A DNA stretch of 5,967 bases from an uncultured Spirochaetaceae bacterium (GTDB taxonomy: Bacteria > Spirochaetota > Spirochaetia > Treponematales > Treponemataceae). Each line of letters begins with the position of its first letter. Position 1 is the stretch's first letter. Positions 5,491-5,967 of this stretch are shown here, in pieces. A model generated the notes under the pieces. That model ran no database searches. It had not been told where the DNA came from and saw only the letters and a program-made list of their open reading frames with translations. Made by a program: the position numbers and the translations under genes. The stretch is taken from assembly GCA_902797925.1 (NCBI GenBank), contig CADBUT010000273.1, forward strand, positions 1-5,967, written 5' to 3'.

Positions 5491-5802
5491 ATGGCATCAA
5501 GCAAAGAGTATCTGGATTTTATTCTTGAACAGCTTTCTATGCTGGACAAAATAAGCTTCAAAGCTATGATGGGTGAATATATCATCTATTATAAAGGAAA
5601 GATTATCGGCGGAGTTTATGATGACCGCTTTCTTGTGAAAAACGTAAAAGCTGCACAGAAAAAAATGCCGGATGCACCGCTTGAACTGCCTTATGAAGGC
5701 GCAAAAGAAATGCTGCTTGTAGACAATGTTGATGATAAAGAATTTTTGAGAGATCTGCTCGAAGCAATGTATGATGAGCTTCCTGCGCCCAAAAAGCGGT
5801 AA
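5491..5802 (+). CDS. TfoX/Sxy N-terminal-domain protein
   Basis: A 103-residue protein consisting almost entirely of one TfoX_N domain (about residues 6-95). Visible family features are the N-terminal helix EYLDFILEQLS, then ISFKAMMGEYIIYYKGKIIGGVYDDRFLVK (21-50), equivalent to the family's 'MFGgyglyxdGkxfaxixdgxlylK' pattern, then LPYEG and a C-terminal helix DDKEFLRDLLEAMYDELP. The C-terminal TfoX_C domain of the gammaproteobacterial competence regulators is absent. Short proteins like this are widespread in bacteria without known Sxy-type competence control, so a competence role should not be assumed. GGGAG lies seven bases before ATG. The gene follows the flavin-type gene by 17 bases and is closed by a strong terminator, so the two form a bicistron. 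Domain call is confident; function is unknown. Confidence 0.88.
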   Translation: MASSKEYLDFILEQLSMLDKISFKAMMGEYIIYYKGKIIGGVYDDRFLVKNVKAAQKKMPDAPLELPYEGAKEMLLVDNVDDKEFLRDLLEAMYDELPAPKKR

Positions 5803-5854
5803 TGGACAGTGCATTTTGTAATGACGGAATTTTCCGGCGGCTTGGCTGCATTTC

Positions 5855-5886
5855 ATGCACGAATTTTAGCAGTTCGTGCATTTTTT
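5855..5886 (+). terminator. Intrinsic terminator after the TfoX-like gene
   Basis: ATGCACGAA (5855-5863) and TTCGTGCAT (5873-5881) form a perfect 9-base stem with a 9-base loop. It is followed at once by a run of six T (5881-5886) and another five T shortly after (5891-5895). It ends the flavin-type/TfoX-like bicistron about 50 bases past the stop codon and insulates the next gene. Confidence 0.9.
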
Positions 5887-5905
5887 CAGCTTTTTATTCC
5901 ATTAA

Positions 5906-5914
5906 TGCTATAAT
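5906..5914 (+). promoter_or_regulatory. Extended -10 promoter of the right-edge gene
   Basis: TGCTATAAT is a perfect extended -10 element (TG, one base, TATAAT). No good -35 box precedes it, because that position falls in the T-rich tail of the terminator. Transcription would start near 5921, at the first base of the GAGG ribosome binding site, so the mRNA leader would be only about ten bases. Confidence 0.6.
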
Positions 5915-5931
5915 AGTTATGAGGTATCAAA

Positions 5932-5967
5932 ATGAGTGAAATTATCAGAAAAGACATAAGCGAAGAA
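5932..5967 (+). CDS. Start of an unidentified gene, cut by the window edge
   Basis: The first 12 codons (MSEIIRKDISEE) of a new + strand gene are present. GAGG at 5921-5924 lies seven bases before the ATG, and a dedicated extended -10 promoter follows the preceding terminator, so this is a real, separately transcribed start. The fragment is too short to name a family. The acidic and basic mix and the lack of a hydrophobic run argue against a signal peptide at the very N-terminus. Confidence 0.7.
   Translation, partial: MSEIIRKDISEE

Noticed and set aside
5497..5881. Two minus-strand frames opposite the TfoX-like gene
   Set aside because: Their residues are Cys/His/Phe-rich in a way typical of antisense translation, they overlap each other, and one runs into the terminator hairpin.
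5810..5886. TGCATTT occurring three times after the TfoX-like gene as an iteron-like repeat
   Set aside because: Spacing is uneven (37 and 30 bases), and one copy is simply the arm and tail of the terminator hairpin, so a repeat array is not supported.

Overview
The window looks like accessory chromosomal DNA from a host-associated bacterium with about 40-45% GC in most of its genes. A spirochaete of the Treponema type is my best guess. It rests on the style of the large chemoreceptor (dCache-HAMP-MCP, with AHAGE at the hairpin tip where most bacteria have ARAGE) and on Firmicute-like small accessory genes mixed around it. This is inference from style, not proof. No tRNA, rRNA, CRISPR array, transposase or phage gene was seen.

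Layout, left to right: (1) the 3' part of a Nudix hydrolase (+), cut by the left edge and noticeably GC-rich; (2) a bulged GC-rich hairpin; (3) a very AT-rich gene on the minus strand for a small membrane protein with an N-terminal DUF2007-like domain; (4) a divergent intergenic region with a good promoter for each side; (5) a two-gene + strand unit, a class I SAM-dependent methyltransferase followed by an HXXEE-family membrane protein; (6) a convergent junction with an inverted repeat; (7) a 717-residue methyl-accepting chemotaxis protein on the minus strand; (8) a 335-base intergenic stretch with closely packed divergent promoters and an unexplained leader; (9) a two-gene + strand unit, an FMN-binding split-barrel (pyridoxamine-phosphate-oxidase-like) protein and a stand-alone TfoX N-terminal-domain protein, closed by a strong intrinsic terminator; (10) a promoter, ribosome binding site and the first 12 codons of another + strand gene cut by the right edge.

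The genes do not form one obvious pathway. The chemoreceptor is an orphan with no che genes beside it, and would work with kinase and adaptor proteins encoded elsewhere. The two small + strand pairs look like independent bicistrons of single-domain proteins whose substrates are unknown. I found no clear sign of a large undescribed system. The points most worth a second look are the mini-ORF that holds the only good ribosome binding site ahead of the methyltransferase, the altered amino-acid-type pocket of the chemoreceptor, the composition jump between the first two genes, and the long structured leader ahead of the flavin-type protein.
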